NCBI GenBank assembly: GCA_945876405.1
Contig: CAMCOJ010000158.1
Location: 1-5,668 of the forward strand
Source: an uncultured Ruminococcus sp.
GTDB taxonomy: Bacteria > Bacillota > Clostridia > Oscillospirales > Ruminococcaceae
Direction of reading: 5' to 3'
DNA length: 5,668 bases
The notes under the pieces were generated by a model that was not told the origin of the DNA, did no database searches, and worked only from the letters and a program-made list of their open reading frames with translations. Shown here piece by piece: positions 1-5,622 of the stretch; the first letter of the stretch is position 1, and every line of letters begins with the position of its first letter. The position numbers and the translations under genes were made by a program.

Positions 1-1299
1 CTTTTCAGAATTGGCCTTAATGTGCTTGCAGATGATGCTCAAGAAGCAGCGATCGCTCTGCTCAAGCTTGTTCCGGAATATACAAGGTGGGATAATCTTG
101 TGTTTTGCATAGATAACAGTAATCTCGAGGCTGATGTTATGAAGATAATAAAGGATCAGCTTAACAGAGATATGGAAGCTTTGAAATCAGGTGATGGTAT
201 TTCACTTCTTGCAAAATGGATGCCTTCAATTAATACAAGCTCTTCAGAAACAAGAAGAAGGGCGCACAAGATAGTAAAACATCTTGGTATCAGTGAACGT
301 GAATACAGAAAGATGCTTTCAGTGTTGAGAAGACACTTGGATATTGTTGAAGTAAAGATGTCTTCAAAGAGTTTTGGGTATATTGATTATTCAGCAGTGC
401 CAAGCAAGGCTAATATTAAGTACGAAAAGGCATTTTTAAGGAATGACTTTGAACGTAGAATTGAGTACCTTGAAAAGGTGAAAAAGGGTGATGATAAAAT
501 TAACGGGGGAGTAAACTTCCCTCATGATATAGTGCATATGTATATGGATGAAGACCTTTGCGATGAAGATGTTAATCTTACAGCAGAGGGCCTTTGGAAA
601 ACACTTCCGGATTATGTGAATGATCATGGAAACACTATATGTGTAGCTGACGGTTCAGGTTCTATGAATCGTTGCGTTAGCAGGGAGAGTAGTGTATCTG
701 CTATGGAAGTGTGCATGGCGCTTTCAATATATTTTGCAGACCACAGCTCTGGACAGTTAAGAGATAAGTTTATAACTTTCAGCGAAAATCCACAGTTAGT
801 TGATTTATCAGGATGTTCATCTCTCAAAGAGAAGCTTGTTGAAATGTCAAAGCATTATGAAGTTGCTAACACAAACATTGAAAAAGTGTTTGATCTGATT
901 TTAGAGACTGCTGTATCCAATAATATGAGACAGGAAGAAATCCCTGATATTCTTGTACTATCGGATATGGAGTTCGATCAGTGCGTAGTTACTGATAGCT
1001 TTATAAATCCAGGATATTGTGGTTCTTCCTTGCCTAAGAAGGAGTTTGATATTATTAGTCAGAGATATCAAAGAGCTGGATATAAGCTGCCACGAGTAAC
1101 CTTCTGGAATATTTGTTCAAGAACTGGTTCAATACCTTTAAAGGAAAATGAACTGGGAGTTGGACTTGTGTCCGGATTTTCACCGGCGGTGGTAAATATT
1201 GTGCTGAGTAAAAAACTTGATCCGTGGGATGTACTTATGGATGAGCTGAATTCGGCTCGTTATGATGCTGTTGCGCAGGCAGTATCACATTTATACTGA
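1..1299 (+). CDS. DUF2828-like vWA-domain protein, 5'-partial
   Basis: The frame is open from base 1 (L-F-R-I-G-L-N ahead of the GTG at 22), and those residues fit the family, so the gene starts upstream and the GTG is not its start. About 432 residues are visible. Numbering from the GTG codon, residues 1-200 are helical and carry family-like stretches (LVPEYTRWDNLV, LLAKWMPS, a TRRRAHKIVKHLG helix, INGGVNFPHDIVHMYM). Residues 205-395 are a vWA domain with the metal-binding signature D210-x-S212-x-S214, a candidate Thr at 284 (ANTNIEKVFD) and a second Asp at 316 (VLSDMEFDQ). This set of motifs is what I know from DUF2828 proteins, whose layout (helical N-terminus plus vWA) recalls the TROVE/Ro60 family. 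The MIDAS residues are intact, so divalent-metal-dependent ligand binding is likely; the partner is unknown. No signal peptide or membrane segment is seen, so it is probably cytosolic. The gene ends in TGA 62 nt before the next gene and may be cotranscribed with it. Confidence 0.85.
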   Translation, partial: LFRIGLNVLADDAQEAAIALLKLVPEYTRWDNLVFCIDNSNLEADVMKIIKDQLNRDMEALKSGDGISLLAKWMPSINTSSSETRRRAHKIVKHLGISEREYRKMLSVLRRHLDIVEVKMSSKSFGYIDYSAVPSKANIKYEKAFLRNDFERRIEYLEKVKKGDDKINGGVNFPHDIVHMYMDEDLCDEDVNLTAEGLWKTLPDYVNDHGNTICVADGSGSMNRCVSRESSVSAMEVCMALSIYFADHSSGQLRDKFITFSENPQLVDLSGCSSLKEKLVEMSKHYEVANTNIEKVFDLILETAVSNNMRQEEIPDILVLSDMEFDQCVVTDSFINPGYCGSSLPKKEFDIISQRYQRAGYKLPRVTFWNICSRTGSIPLKENELGVGLVSGFSPAVVNIVLSKKLDPWDVLMDELNSARYDAVAQAVSHLY

Positions 1300-1334
1300 T
1301 CGCTGGTTGTCGGGTTACTTAAAATTTGATTAAC

Positions 1335-1346
1335 GATTTATAAATC
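1335..1346. repeat. 12-bp perfect palindrome before a ribosome binding site
   Basis: GATTTATAAATC reads the same on both strands and directly abuts the AGGAGGG of the next gene. It could be an operator or a small hairpin near the ribosome binding site. It is also AT-rich enough to occur by chance. No matching second copy was noticed in the window. Confidence 0.3.
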
Positions 1347-1361
1347 AGGAGGGATTTTTCG

Positions 1362-1766
1362 ATGAAGGTGAAAGAGTTATATGTTTTCAAAAAGAAAGAT
1401 GATGCTAAAGAAAAGACACCGGTTTACTTTAGTGATGATGCTAATCGATATGATCTGAATAAGTACAGGAATATAAGCAACGCAGAGACTGAAAATATGA
1501 GTTGTGTATTTCATATTCTTCTGGGTACTGAAATAATAGGTATGGCTTTTAGCCTTGAAGATGCAGAAAAAGGTCGGCTCTATATACAGCATTTATATGA
1601 AAATAACAAGGCTGAACAGCCTTTAAGTATAGTAAGAAAAGAAAGCTCAGACGAAGAAGGTCCTGTTGCTATTCCTAAGAAAAGAGGTTTACGTAAACTT
1701 TTCGATAGGAAAAGAGGGGAGGAACGTTTTGAGGAGCGTAAGCTAATATTCGTTGAAGTTGAGTGA
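1362..1766 (+). CDS. hypothetical protein, 134 aa, basic C-terminal stretch
   Basis: I do not recognise this protein. The ATG start is supported by a near-perfect Shine-Dalgarno AGGAGGG (1347-1353) eight bases upstream. The N-terminal half (about 1-95) looks like a small mixed alpha/beta domain with a hydrophobic stretch, CVFHILLGTEIIGMAF, at 48-63. That stretch is too short and interrupted for a convincing membrane helix. An acidic patch (ESSDEE, 94-99) is followed by a strongly basic stretch at 106-127 (KKRGLRKLFDRKRGEERF...), which could bind nucleic acid or an acidic partner. The protein ends in a beta-like IFVEVE. It lies between the vWA gene and an Asp-rich small ORF in the same direction, which suggests one transcription unit. 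There is no cysteine motif, signal peptide or catalytic signature. Function unknown. Confidence 0.75.
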   Translation: MKVKELYVFKKKDDAKEKTPVYFSDDANRYDLNKYRNISNAETENMSCVFHILLGTEIIGMAFSLEDAEKGRLYIQHLYENNKAEQPLSIVRKESSDEEGPVAIPKKRGLRKLFDRKRGEERFEERKLIFVEVE

Positions 1767-1778
1767 TCGCAGAAAGGC

Positions 1779-1784
1779 AGGTGA
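1779..1784 (+). promoter_or_regulatory. Shine-Dalgarno site for the 31-residue ORF
   Basis: AGGTGA matches the 3' half of the consensus AGGAGGTGA and lies six bases before the ATG at 1791. It is the main sequence support for translation of the very short ORF. Confidence 0.6.
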
Positions 1785-1790
1785 AACTAA

Positions 1791-1886
1791 ATGTTAAAAG
1801 ATATTATCAGATTTTCAGATGATGACGATGACGACTGGGAAGAGTTTATTGACACCATAGCTGATGAACTTTCAGACGTTGTTTGA
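1791..1886 (+). CDS. 31-residue Asp-rich acidic small protein
   Basis: The short ORF opens with ATG 24 bases after the preceding stop, has an AGGTGA ribosome binding site, ends in TGA, and lies just before the terminator, so it sits as the last gene of the + strand unit. It reads M-L-K-D-I-I-R-F-S, then six Asp (residues 10-15), then W-E-E-F and an amphipathic-looking tail ending in S-D-V-V. Ten Asp and three Glu face one Lys and one Arg, giving a net charge near -11. The Asp codons mix GAT and GAC, so the run is not a simple nucleotide repeat. I recognise no family. Because the preceding protein has a very basic tail, a charge-paired partner is conceivable, but that is inference. It could also be a chance ORF; the placement and ribosome binding site argue against this. 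Confidence 0.6.
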   Translation: MLKDIIRFSDDDDDDWEEFIDTIADELSDVV

Positions 1887-1899
1887 TTATGTAATCAGA

Positions 1900-1949
1900 A
1901 AAAAAGAGAGCGGGAACTGGATTTAATAACAGTTTCTGCTCTCTTTTTT
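1900..1949. terminator. bidirectional intrinsic terminator between convergent operons
   Basis: The arms at 1900-1919 and 1930-1949 pair over 20 positions (18 Watson-Crick, two G-U) around a 10-base loop (1920-1929). The left arm begins with an A run (1899-1905) and the right arm ends with six T (1944-1949). Transcripts from either direction therefore form a stem followed by a U tract. The + strand genes end at 1886 and the - strand operon ends at 1967, so one element can serve both. Confidence 0.92.
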
Positions 1950-1966
1950 ATGAATATGAGATTGTA

Positions 1967-2350
1967 TTATAAATCGAAAAAAATTAAATCGGAAATGTCT
2001 GCAATTTCAAACCGGGAAAAGAAATCCTTAGCGCTTTGTTTAACATCTGTAATACTGAATGAGCGTGAATTAAGGAAATCAGTTCCTTTGTCACAAAGGT
2101 GTGTATAAATTACCATTCCGATAATAAGGTCATCAAAAGTTTTATCTGATGTATTCTGGTACATATATGTGATAGCGTCGGTGATATTACCTGAATCGAT
2201 ATCATTTCGAATCTTATCAGAAAGTGTCTGTTTTTCTCTGCTTTGAAACTGAACTGAAGCCGGTGTATCATACTCCTTGTTAAAGAGTATTTTCATTACA
2301 GCCGCAACACATTCCTTAATCTGCCTTTTTATGTAATCCTGTTCGAACAT
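1967..2350 (-). CDS. DUF6483-like protein, 127 aa
   Basis: The start MFEQDYIKRQIKECVAAVMKILF and the later stretch YTHLCDKGTDFLNSRSFSITDVKQSAKDFF agree with what I remember of the DUF6483 family of Clostridia: small all-helical proteins with an M-x-x-Q-D-Y-[IL] start and a C-terminal helix pair. The family has no known function. The ATG is preceded by GGAGGA (2358-2363), seven bases away. No signal peptide or transmembrane helix is evident. It is the last gene of the - strand operon, 19 bases after gene B, and ends just before the shared terminator. Unlike its three upstream neighbours it lacks the repeated module, so it may be a separate functional partner or a passenger. The family assignment is from memory of motifs. 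Confidence 0.75.
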   Translation of the reverse strand: MFEQDYIKRQIKECVAAVMKILFNKEYDTPASVQFQSREKQTLSDKIRNDIDSGNITDAITYMYQNTSDKTFDDLIIGMVIYTHLCDKGTDFLNSRSFSITDVKQSAKDFFSRFEIADISDLIFFDL

Positions 2351-2369
2351 AGACTCTTCCTCCGTATTT

Positions 2370-3554
2370 CTATGTTTGTCCCCGCTGGGGACTATTGCCT
2401 GCTAAAAACAGTTCACTGTATTTTTTTATATCGTCAGGATTGAAAGTGTTATCCAGACGGTCGAGTGCAGTTTCAGAAAGGCCTGAATTAAAGGCATCCA
2501 GTATAGCGTCAGCCTGTTCCTGATTATAGTCTTTGCCTTCAAGAATGCCGCCGATTGCAATCATAGTATCACAGTAGTTTCTTGCATCAAGGAGAGCACT
2601 GTAAACGCCGTCTTTGTCAAGAGTGCGTTCAGTTTCTGAATAGCTGAGAAATGTTCTCATTCTTTCTGATATGTAATCAAGCTGTGTATCACTGTAGTCA
2701 GCCTTATAGTATGAATTTAAGAAGAAAGGACCAGCACTGGCAACGGCAAGATCAATTACATCCTGTATTCTGCTTATCTGATGGTCACTTAGATTATTTT
2801 CATTTTTCAGATTATTTACAATAAGCTGTCTTGTATGAGCTGACAGGAGAGTTCTGCTGAATTCTGCAGCATCTTCCTTGTTTACGGTAAACATAACCTT
2901 GTTGTCTCTGATAAGACCGGAATACGGGATTGACTGATTCTCCATGAATTCTCTTATTTCAAAGTAATTATCAGGTTTAAGTCCTGATACAAAGAAATGT
3001 CTGTTTTTAATTTCCGCATATGGTGTATTTCCGATAATGTTTCCGTCATTGCTGCGTTCAGTGTCCTGCTTGACAAACTGTTTGCGCATTTCGATAACAA
3101 TGCGGTTTATATCCTTTACAGCTTCAAAATCAGATTCTGATACAGTAAGTGTTGCTTTGCCGTTTTCATATATTCTTCCGGAAAATTTTATACCGTTGTT
3201 ATTCATGATTTCAGCCATTTTCAGGGCAGTATCCCTGTCAGCGCTGAAATATGTTTTCTTTGGAATTGTTTTATATGCTGTATTTCCGATAAGATTTTTG
3301 TCCGGCGGGGAATAGGGCTTTGAAGATTTCTGAACATTTACTTTTTCAGTTCCTGTTATCTGAGTGAGCCTGTTAATATCCTTGTCGTCAACGGCCATTC
3401 TTACAGCGCCGTTCTGTACATAGGCATAATAGTTTATACCGGAATTGTTTATTGCATCCTTCAGCTTTTCGTATGCATCTTCCTGTACAGAGATAATTGA
3501 TTTATATCTGTTGTCTGTTGCAGTGTTCCAGAAACTGTTACCGTAAGTCACCAT
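2370..3554 (-). CDS. gene B: three-module repeat protein, 394 aa, unknown function
   Basis: The ATG has AGGAGG (3565-3570) ten bases upstream, and the gene follows gene C by 20 bases. Three copies of a roughly 60-residue module are visible, at about residues 4-66, 89-150 and 174-236. Copies 2 and 3 open with IGNTxY (copy 1 has the looser YGNSFW). All continue with a charged helix, a G/S-I-x-[YF]-[SA] strand (GINYYAYVQNG, GIKFSGRIYENG, SIPYSGLIRDN), a second strand (VRMAV, ATLTV, VMFTV) and a helix starting D/E-D or S-D. The rest (about 250-385) is helical, with LSDHQI, YSDTQLDYI and YNQEQADAI turns resembling the short helical repeats of Firmicutes mobile-element proteins. There is no catalytic motif, signal peptide or membrane segment. 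Modules of this shape may bind a protein or nucleic acid partner, but the function cannot be read from the sequence. Confidence 0.85.
   Translation of the reverse strand: MVTYGNSFWNTATDNRYKSIISVQEDAYEKLKDAINNSGINYYAYVQNGAVRMAVDDKDINRLTQITGTEKVNVQKSSKPYSPPDKNLIGNTAYKTIPKKTYFSADRDTALKMAEIMNNNGIKFSGRIYENGKATLTVSESDFEAVKDINRIVIEMRKQFVKQDTERSNDGNIIGNTPYAEIKNRHFFVSGLKPDNYFEIREFMENQSIPYSGLIRDNKVMFTVNKEDAAEFSRTLLSAHTRQLIVNNLKNENNLSDHQISRIQDVIDLAVASAGPFFLNSYYKADYSDTQLDYISERMRTFLSYSETERTLDKDGVYSALLDARNYCDTMIAIGGILEGKDYNQEQADAILDAFNSGLSETALDRLDNTFNPDDIKKYSELFLAGNSPQRGQT
2378..2392 (-). other. perfect GC-rich hairpin at the 3' end of gene B
   Basis: GTCCCC (2378-2383) and GGGGAC (2387-2392) pair perfectly around a three-base loop, inside the last codons of gene B. 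The ribosome binding site of gene D lies 14 bases downstream. There is no U tract, so it is not a terminator. It could stabilise an mRNA end or tune translation of gene D. It may also just reflect the codons for S-P-Q-R-G-Q. Confidence 0.4.
3018..3037 (-). repeat. 20-nt direct repeat, copy in module 3 of gene B
   Basis: This 20-base stretch matches 3273-3292 at 19 of 20 positions. It encodes the I-G-N-T-P-Y lead-in of the third module. The two copies are 255 bases apart, exactly 85 codons, which equals the protein repeat period and supports tandem duplication. Confidence 0.75.
3273..3292 (-). repeat. 20-nt direct repeat, copy in module 2 of gene B
   Basis: This is the partner of the copy at 3018-3037, differing at one base. 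It encodes I-G-N-T-A-Y at the head of the second module. The DNA identity here is higher than in the rest of the modules, so this lead-in is either the best conserved or the most recently exchanged part. Confidence 0.75.
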
Positions 3555-3574
3555 ATGTTTATTGCCTCCTGTAT

Positions 3575-5203
3575 TTAGTCGCGTGCGCCGCGGCTGTTGT
3601 TTTTCTCGTTTACGTTCTCGCGATTCTGAGCCTGTCTGTTACTGGCTGCAGCGGCTGCTTCATGCCGCATGGATTCACGTGAAAAGTAAAATGGTTTTCC
3701 TTTGTTTTCTGCTGTCTGAGATTTATCTGATCTTTTCTGTTCCGGTTTGTCATGTGAAAATTCCTTTTCGACAAAATCTCTGACAGCAGTACCTCTTACT
3801 TCCTTTTCAATCTCCTTGAATTTATCAAAATCAGTTTTTGCAACAGTAACAGCTGACATGTTATCATCTCTTTTCATCGCAGAGTATGTTATGCCTGCTT
3901 CATCAAGCTTTTTCATGATTTTTTCTGCTGCTTCCTGTGGTTCAACACTGACAGCTCTGTTGTTTCTAGGAAGTGAAAGATAGTAATCAGGATTTATAAG
4001 ATCACTGAATTTAACCGGATTTTCCTTTCTGGCATCTTCAACGGCTTCCTTAAATATTTCAGAAAGTCTGTCCTGATCTTTTTTATCAACTGTCAGAGTA
4101 AATTTATCATCCTTGGATACTGCTGAAAAAGGAATGTTTTTGTCATTAAGCTTATGCATTACTTTAATGGCGACATTTCTTTCAAAGCTTTCTATTTTTC
4201 TGTCTTCCTTAGGCAGATTTTTATAGAATTCAGGGTTTATCTTTGTATCTCTGCCTTCCGGAATAATAATCTCCTGTGGTGACAGCTTTTCCGGAACTGC
4301 TTCAGTTCTGGTCTCAGTCTCCGGTGCAGTAACTTCATTTTCGGCAGTTTTTTCTTTGCGGGCTTTTTCAGACCGTTTATAGTCATCAGCAGTTTCTGTG
4401 ATTATTTCTTCAGCAAGATTATCAATGTCCCGGCAGTCTGAATTTTCAATTATTTCTGAAGCTTTTATCATCACTTCATCAGCTCTTTCACCGGTAAGAC
4501 CGCTGAAAGGAATCTCAGAGTTTTCAAGCCTTTCAAGCTTCTGATTAAGAACAGACAGCTTTTCCTTTACTGATTCAAGGCTGCGGGAAAGGTTAAGCTT
4601 TTCCACGCTTGAAGAAGTTTTGCCATAGTTAGTGCTGATACTGTCAATGCGTCTCTGAAGCTTGTTAATCTTATACTTCAGAATATTCTTTGACGCTTCA
4701 TTGAGAGATTCCATGTTTTCTGCGAACATTTTTCGTCTTTCAAAGCTGTTCGGAATCATAAAGCTTCTTATTATCCCGGATATAGCAGATATCTTTTTCG
4801 CTTTGTTCAGTACATTTTCCTTTTTGTGCTGAAGGTTATTGATTTTTGTTCTGTGATTCTCAATCTTTTTTGCTTTTTCCGGAATAAGCTCTGTTCTGAT
4901 AGAATTAATTTTCTTTTCATTTGAGGCAATTACTGCTGATGCAGCAGGTATTTTGTCAGTAAGTGTCTTCAGCACAGCGTTTGCAGCTTCAAGCTTTTCT
5001 GCACGGATGCTGAGTTTTTCTATTTTTGCTTCCTGTGCGGCAATTTTATCTTCTCTTGCAGTAATCTTTTTATCTATATCATCTGCCTGAGCAGCATGGT
5101 TTTCGAATATTGCATTAAGAACCGGAACAAGGGCTTCCTTATTGTTTTCAGGTATATTTTCCTGAACCGGATTAAGTTCCTTTTCATTATCCTGAACTGG
5201 CAT
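3575..5203 (-). CDS. gene C: coiled-coil protein with two repeat modules, 542 aa
   Basis: The ATG is preceded by AAGGAG (5211-5216), which overlaps the TAA stop of gene A, so translation is probably coupled. Layout by residue: 1-38 polar leader; about 40-230 long coiled coil rich in Lys, Glu, Ala, Ile and Leu (DIDKKITAREDKIAAQEAKIEKL and onwards), broken by a hydrophobic IPNSF-containing stretch near 138-155; about 270-318 low-complexity Glu/Thr/Pro linker; two modules at about 322-392 and 403-471; then a basic, Ala/Asn/Arg-rich tail with KPFYFSRESMRHEAAAAA. Both modules open with I-N-P-[ED]-[FY]-Y-x-x-L-P, 81 residues apart, then run helix, NIPFSAV or GITYSAM strand, TLTV or AVTV strand, helix. 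An isolated IPFSG also occurs at 231-235. There is no signal peptide and no nuclease, ATPase or relaxase motif. The coiled coil suggests an oligomeric scaffold; the modules suggest a partner shared with gene B. Function unknown. Confidence 0.85.
   Translation of the reverse strand: MPVQDNEKELNPVQENIPENNKEALVPVLNAIFENHAAQADDIDKKITAREDKIAAQEAKIEKLSIRAEKLEAANAVLKTLTDKIPAASAVIASNEKKINSIRTELIPEKAKKIENHRTKINNLQHKKENVLNKAKKISAISGIIRSFMIPNSFERRKMFAENMESLNEASKNILKYKINKLQRRIDSISTNYGKTSSSVEKLNLSRSLESVKEKLSVLNQKLERLENSEIPFSGLTGERADEVMIKASEIIENSDCRDIDNLAEEIITETADDYKRSEKARKEKTAENEVTAPETETRTEAVPEKLSPQEIIIPEGRDTKINPEFYKNLPKEDRKIESFERNVAIKVMHKLNDKNIPFSAVSKDDKFTLTVDKKDQDRLSEIFKEAVEDARKENPVKFSDLINPDYYLSLPRNNRAVSVEPQEAAEKIMKKLDEAGITYSAMKRDDNMSAVTVAKTDFDKFKEIEKEVRGTAVRDFVEKEFSHDKPEQKRSDKSQTAENKGKPFYFSRESMRHEAAAAASNRQAQNRENVNEKNNSRGARD
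3791..3997 (-). repeat. gene C module copy 2 (INPDYY module)
   Basis: Residues 403-471 of gene C. The copy opens I-N-P-D-Y-Y-L-S-L-P, continues with helix EAAEKIMKKLDEA, strand GITYSAM, strand AVTV and helix TDFDKFKEIEKEV. It aligns with copy 1 along its whole length. The match is at protein level; DNA identity is low. Confidence 0.7.
4028..4240 (-). repeat. gene C module copy 1 (INPEFY module)
   Basis: Residues 322-392 of gene C. The copy opens I-N-P-E-F-Y-K-N-L-P, continues with helix VAIKVMHKLNDK, strand NIPFSAV, strand FTLTV and helix KDQDRLSEIFKEA. The order of elements equals that of the three modules in gene B, where IGNTxY takes the place of INPxxY. Confidence 0.7.
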
Positions 5204-5210
5204 GATCTAT

Positions 5211-5216
5211 CTCCTT
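5211..5216 (-). promoter_or_regulatory. Shine-Dalgarno of gene C overlapping the gene A stop
   Basis: On the - strand, TAAGGAG combines the TAA stop of gene A with the AAGGAG of gene C, seven bases before its ATG. The overlap suggests that ribosomes finishing gene A help start gene C. Confidence 0.7.
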
Positions 5217-5622
5217 ATCTTTCTGAAATACTGCGGTTTCGTGATGGTTTATGAGTGTCAGGCTGTTCCTTAGGCTGTAAATCCGTGCTGAGGTTTATTA
5301 TGCGGTTAAGTGAACGCCTGATTGTGAATGTATCTGCATAGCAGCAGTTTATGTATGCGTTTGTTATTCTGTTCTGTATATCAACCGGAAATGAATGAAG
5401 CTTTGATACTGATACTTCCATGATTTTTGCTATTTCCGGCAGCAGTTCGGAATATTCCTCCTGTGTATATTCCCTGCTGTGAGAAATAAATCTGCATACT
5501 GCTTCATCATTTTCAGAACGGCTGATTATTTCACTGATTCTCTGACTGTCATCGGCAGAATAGGCGAACATAGCCTTGCTGTCATCTATCTGAACGAAAT
5601 ACCTGATTCCTGACTGCTCAAG
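5215..5622 (-). CDS. gene A: module-containing protein, 5'-partial at contig end
   Basis: Only the last 135 residues are present. The frame runs open to base 5622, where genomic sequence stops and sequencing adapter begins, so the true start is missing. A gene model starting at the GTG at 5637 would add five residues (M-Y-K-R-Q) made of adapter. The fragment begins L-E-Q-S-G-I-R-Y-F-V, the second half of the module seen in genes B and C: GIRYFVQIDDSKAMFAY strands, then the acidic helix DDSQRISEII. Residues about 50-115 are helical (EYTQEEYSELLPEIAKIM, then NRITNAYINCCYADTF). The tail from about 116 is polar and basic (KPSRNRSISER). There is no signal peptide in the visible part and no recognised catalytic motif. 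It is the first visible gene of the operon, 11 bases before gene C. The operon promoter lies outside the window. Confidence 0.8.
   Translation of the reverse strand, partial: LEQSGIRYFVQIDDSKAMFAYSADDSQRISEIISRSENDEAVCRFISHSREYTQEEYSELLPEIAKIMEVSVSKLHSFPVDIQNRITNAYINCCYADTFTIRRSLNRIINLSTDLQPKEQPDTHKPSRNRSISER

Noticed and set aside
22..24. GTG as start of the vWA gene
   Set aside because: The frame stays open to base 1 with family-like residues ahead of it, and there is no ribosome binding site, so the gene continues upstream of the window.
436..827. Minus-strand ORFs inside the vWA gene (63 and 67 aa)
   Set aside because: They lie antisense to a well-supported conserved coding region and have no ribosome binding site or recognisable protein features.
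1315..1343. Promoter before the 134-aa gene (TTACTT, 17 bases, TTATAA)
   Set aside because: The -35 match is poor, and transcription would start inside the Shine-Dalgarno site. Cotranscription with the vWA gene is simpler.
1377..1592. Minus-strand 71-aa ORF opposite the 134-aa gene
   Set aside because: Its Phe/Ile-rich composition is the expected shadow of a Lys/Glu-rich gene, and the + strand ORF has the strong ribosome binding site.
1297..1770. TGATCGC repeated at the stop codons of the two + strand genes (1297-1303 and 1764-1770)
   Set aside because: Seven bases that include the stop are too short to distinguish from chance, and the flanks do not match.
3037..3983. Several plus-strand ORFs of 61-92 aa opposite genes B and C
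   Set aside because: They overlap each other and two long module-bearing genes. Their Ser/Leu/Phe-rich translations are antisense shadows, not membrane proteins.
1967..5622. Conjugative element or defence island
   Set aside because: The module proteins are of an accessory style, but no relaxase, secretion ATPase, integrase, nuclease or attachment site is in the window, so the label would be a guess.
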